Assembly (NCBI GenBank): GCA_958496175.1
Contig: OY292280.1
Span: forward strand, 22,382,001-22,446,000
Origin: Sisyra terminalis
Lineage: Eukaryota; Arthropoda; Insecta; Neuroptera; Sisyridae
DNA length: 64,000 nt
Direction: 5' to 3'
Positions 61,218-64,000 of this stretch are shown here, piece by piece. The notes below the pieces were generated by a model. It was not told the DNA's origin, searched no databases, and saw only the letters and a list, made by a program, of their open reading frames with translations. How positions within the stretch are numbered: the first letter of the stretch is position 1; each line of letters begins with the position of its first letter. Both the position numbers and the translations under genes were made by a program.

Positions 61218-64000
61218 CTATGAAAAAAATAAAAAGCATTTGTTACGTACATCTTTGGAAAATTGAAACAGGAAATTAAATTGATGAAAGTCTATGCGAA
61301 AAAATTCGACTGATATAGGGTCATTTAAAGAAGGTGACTTTTCATTATGAGGTCTAGTTTTCTCAACGGATTTAGAAATAAGGCTATCAAATGAAATATA
61401 ATGTGAAAAAAATGTTGTCCTGTGTGCCAAAAGACACCCGCAATATCGTTTCAAACTTTCAAGAAGGACAATATTCCAATGCATAAAAAGGACATAAGGG
61501 ATGTTTTCCTCACTAAATTAATGTTGAATATTATAAACTAAACCATTCTTAACCACTATGCAAAAAATAAAAAGCATTTGTTACGTATATCTTTGGAAAA
61601 TTGAAACTGGAAATTAAATTGTTGAAAGTCTATGCGAAAAAATTCGACTGATATTGGGTCATTTAAAGAAGGTGACTTTTCATTATGAGGTCTAGTTTTC
61701 TCAACGGATTCTGAATTAAGGCTATCAAGTGAAATATAATAGGAAATCAATTTTGTCCAGTGTGCCAAAAGACACCCGCAATATCGTTTCAAACTTTCAA
61801 AAAGGACAATTTTCTAATGCATTAAAAGGACATAAGGGATGTTTTCCTTCACTAAATTATAGCTGAATATTATAAACTAAACCATTTTAAACCACTATGA
61901 AAAAAATAAAAAGCATTTGTTACGTATATCTTTGGAAAATTGAAACTGGAAATTAAATTGTTGAAAGTCTAAGCGAAAAAATTCGACTGATATTGGGTCA
62001 CTTAAAGAAGGTGACTTTTCATTATGAGTTCTAGTTTTCTCAACGGATTTTGAATTAAGGCTATCAAGTGAAATATAATAGGAAAAAAATGTTGTCCTGT
62101 GTGCCAAAAGACACCCGCAATATCGTTTCAAACTTTCAAGAAGGACAATATTCCAATGCATAAAAAGGACATAAGGGATGTTTTCCTCACTAAATTAATG
62201 TTGAATATTATAAACTAAACCATTCTTAACCACTATGCAAAAAATAAAAAGCATTTGTTACGTATATCTTTGGAAAATTGAAACTGGAAATTAAATTGTT
62301 GAAAGTCTATGCGAAAAAATTCGACTGATATTGGGTCATTTAAAGAAGGTGACTTTTCATTATGAGGTCTAGTTTTCTCAACGGATTCTGAATTAAGGCT
62401 ATCAAGTGAAATATAATAGGAAATCAATTTTGTCCAGTGTGCCAAAAGACACCCGCAATATCGTTTCAAACTTTCAAAAAGGACAATTTTCTAATGCATT
62501 AAAAGGACATAAGGGATGTTTTCCTTCACTAAATTATAGCTGAATATTATAAACAAAACCATTCTTAACCACTATGCAAAAAATAAAAAGCATTTGTTAC
62601 GTATATCTTTGGAAAATTGAAACTGGAAATTAAATTGTTGAAAGTCTAAGCGAAAAAATTCGACTGATATTGGGTCACTTAAAGAAGGTGACTTTTCATT
62701 ATGAGTTCTAGTTTTCTCAACGGATTTTGAATTAAGGCTATCAAGTGAAATATAATAGGAAAAAAATGTTGTCCTGTGTGCCAAAAGACACCCGCAATAT
62801 CGTTTCAAACTTTCAAGAAGGACAATATTCCAATGCATAAAAAGGACATAAGGGATGTTTTCCTCACTAAATTAATGTTGAATATTATAAACTAAACCAT
62901 TCTTAACCACTATGCAAAAAATAAAAAGCATTTGTTACGTATATCTTTGGAAAATTGAAACTGGAAATTAAATTGTTGAAAGTCTATGCGAAAAAATTCG
63001 ACTGATATTGGGTCATTTAAAGAAGGTGACTTTTCATTATGAGGTCTAGTTTTCTCAACGGATTCTGAATTAAGGCTATCAAGTGAAATATAATAGGAAA
63101 TCAATTTTGTCCAGTGTGCCAAAAGACACCCGCAATATCGTTTCAAACTTTCAAAAAGGACAATTTTCTAATGCATTAAAAGGACATAAGGGATGTTTTC
63201 CTTCACTAAATTATAGCTGAATATTATAAACTAAACCATTTTAAACCACTATGAAAAAAATAAAAAGCATTTGTTACGTACATCTTTGGAAAATTGAAAC
63301 AGGAAATTAAATTGATGAAAGTCTATGCGAAAAAATTCGACTGATATAGGGTCATTTAAAGAAGGTGACTTTTCATTATGAGGTCTAGTTTTCTCAACGG
63401 ATTTAGAAATAAGGCTATCAAATGAAATATAATGTGAAAAAAATGTTGTCCTGTGTGCCAAAAGACACCCGCAATATCGTTTCAAACTTTCAAGAAGGAC
63501 AATATTCCAATGCATAAAAAGGACATAAGGGATGTTTTCCTCACTAAATTAATGTTGAATATTATAAACTAAACCATTCTTAACCACTATGCAAAAAATA
63601 AAAAGCATTTGTTACGTATATCTTTGGAAAATTGAAACTGGAAATTAAATTGTTGAAAGTCTATGCGAAAAAATTCGACTGATATTGGGTCATTTAAAGA
63701 AGGTGACTTTTCATTATGAGGTCTAGTTTTCTCAACGGATTCTGAATTAAGGCTATCAAGTGAAATATAATAGGAAATCAATTTTGTCCAGTGTGCCAAA
63801 AGACACCCGCAATATCGTTTCAAACTTTCAAAAAGGACAATTTTCTAATGCAATAAAAGGACATAAGGGATGTTTTCCTTCACTAAATTTAAGTTGAATA
63901 TTATAAACTAAACCATTCTTAACCACTATGCAAAAAATAAAAAGCATTTGTTACGTACATCTTTGGAAAATTGAAACTGGAAATTAAATTGATGAAAGTT
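61218..64000. repeat. Dimeric higher-order repeat, period 677 bp
   Basis: The type at 61556 recurs at 62233, 62910 and 63587. It alternates with monomers at 61218, 61895, 62572 and 63249 that share attccaatgcataaaa, which extends the minus-strand frame. The alternating partner has two forms, of which those at 61895 and 62572 are mosaics. Confidence 0.8.

Larger units (their letters stand above)
39424..64000. repeat. Satellite array IV (about 73 monomers, runs off the window)
   Basis: The longest array, 24.6 kb without an interspersed unit. The monomer is as in array I. It divides into blocks with different higher-order periods (next entries), so it was built by several local amplifications. 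The minus-strand TTG-opening frame is intact in nearly every monomer. No gene is seen. Confidence 0.97.

Overview
This is eukaryotic repeat DNA, not a gene-bearing segment of a bacterial or viral genome. It is AT-rich (I estimate about 70 % A+T by eye). About 80 % of it is a satellite with a monomer of about 338 bp, in roughly 150 head-to-tail copies. The rest is four copies, two of them incomplete, of an interspersed unit of about 4.28 kb. That unit carries tRNA-derived (SINE-like) sequence, inverted and direct repeats, and minus-strand segments bounded by canonical GT/AG splice signals. tRNA-derived repeats, spliceosomal-type junctions and a satellite near two nucleosome lengths point to a eukaryote. 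An arthropod, perhaps an insect, would fit, but nothing here fixes the taxon.

Layout: 1-1601 right part of a unit (U0); 1602-13943 satellite array I; 13944-17010 unit U1, cut short on its right; 17011-25278 array II; 25279-29562 complete unit U2; 29563-35139 array III; 35140-39423 complete unit U3; 39424-64000 array IV. The left junction has the same satellite phase in U1, U2 and U3, and the right junction has the same phase in U0, U2 and U3. A composite of satellite plus unit therefore seems to have been amplified together. U2 and U3, with flanking satellite, form a tandem duplication with a period of 9,861 bp in which I found no difference at any place I compared.

The arrays have nested higher-order structure: dimers (677 bp), trimers (1,013-1,016 bp), an eight-monomer block (2,704 bp), a nine-monomer block (3,047 bp) and shifted block copies (5,072 and 5,409 bp). 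Most monomers hold a 78-codon minus-strand open frame. It has no ATG at its start (it opens at TTG), and the common variants I checked nearly all change the amino acid, so I do not call it coding.

The most gene-like material is on the minus strand of the interspersed unit. An ATG frame runs into a GTAAGT donor and continues in phase after a CAG acceptor, giving a possible 97-codon product in U2 and U3. A second splicing path also joins in frame to a further exon-like segment. A diverged copy of the satellite monomer lies in the same place, and its frame ends in register with the satellite frame. The satellite may therefore descend from this unit, or the reverse. I recognise no protein family, and no autonomous transposon gene, rRNA gene, CRISPR array or functional tRNA gene is visible.
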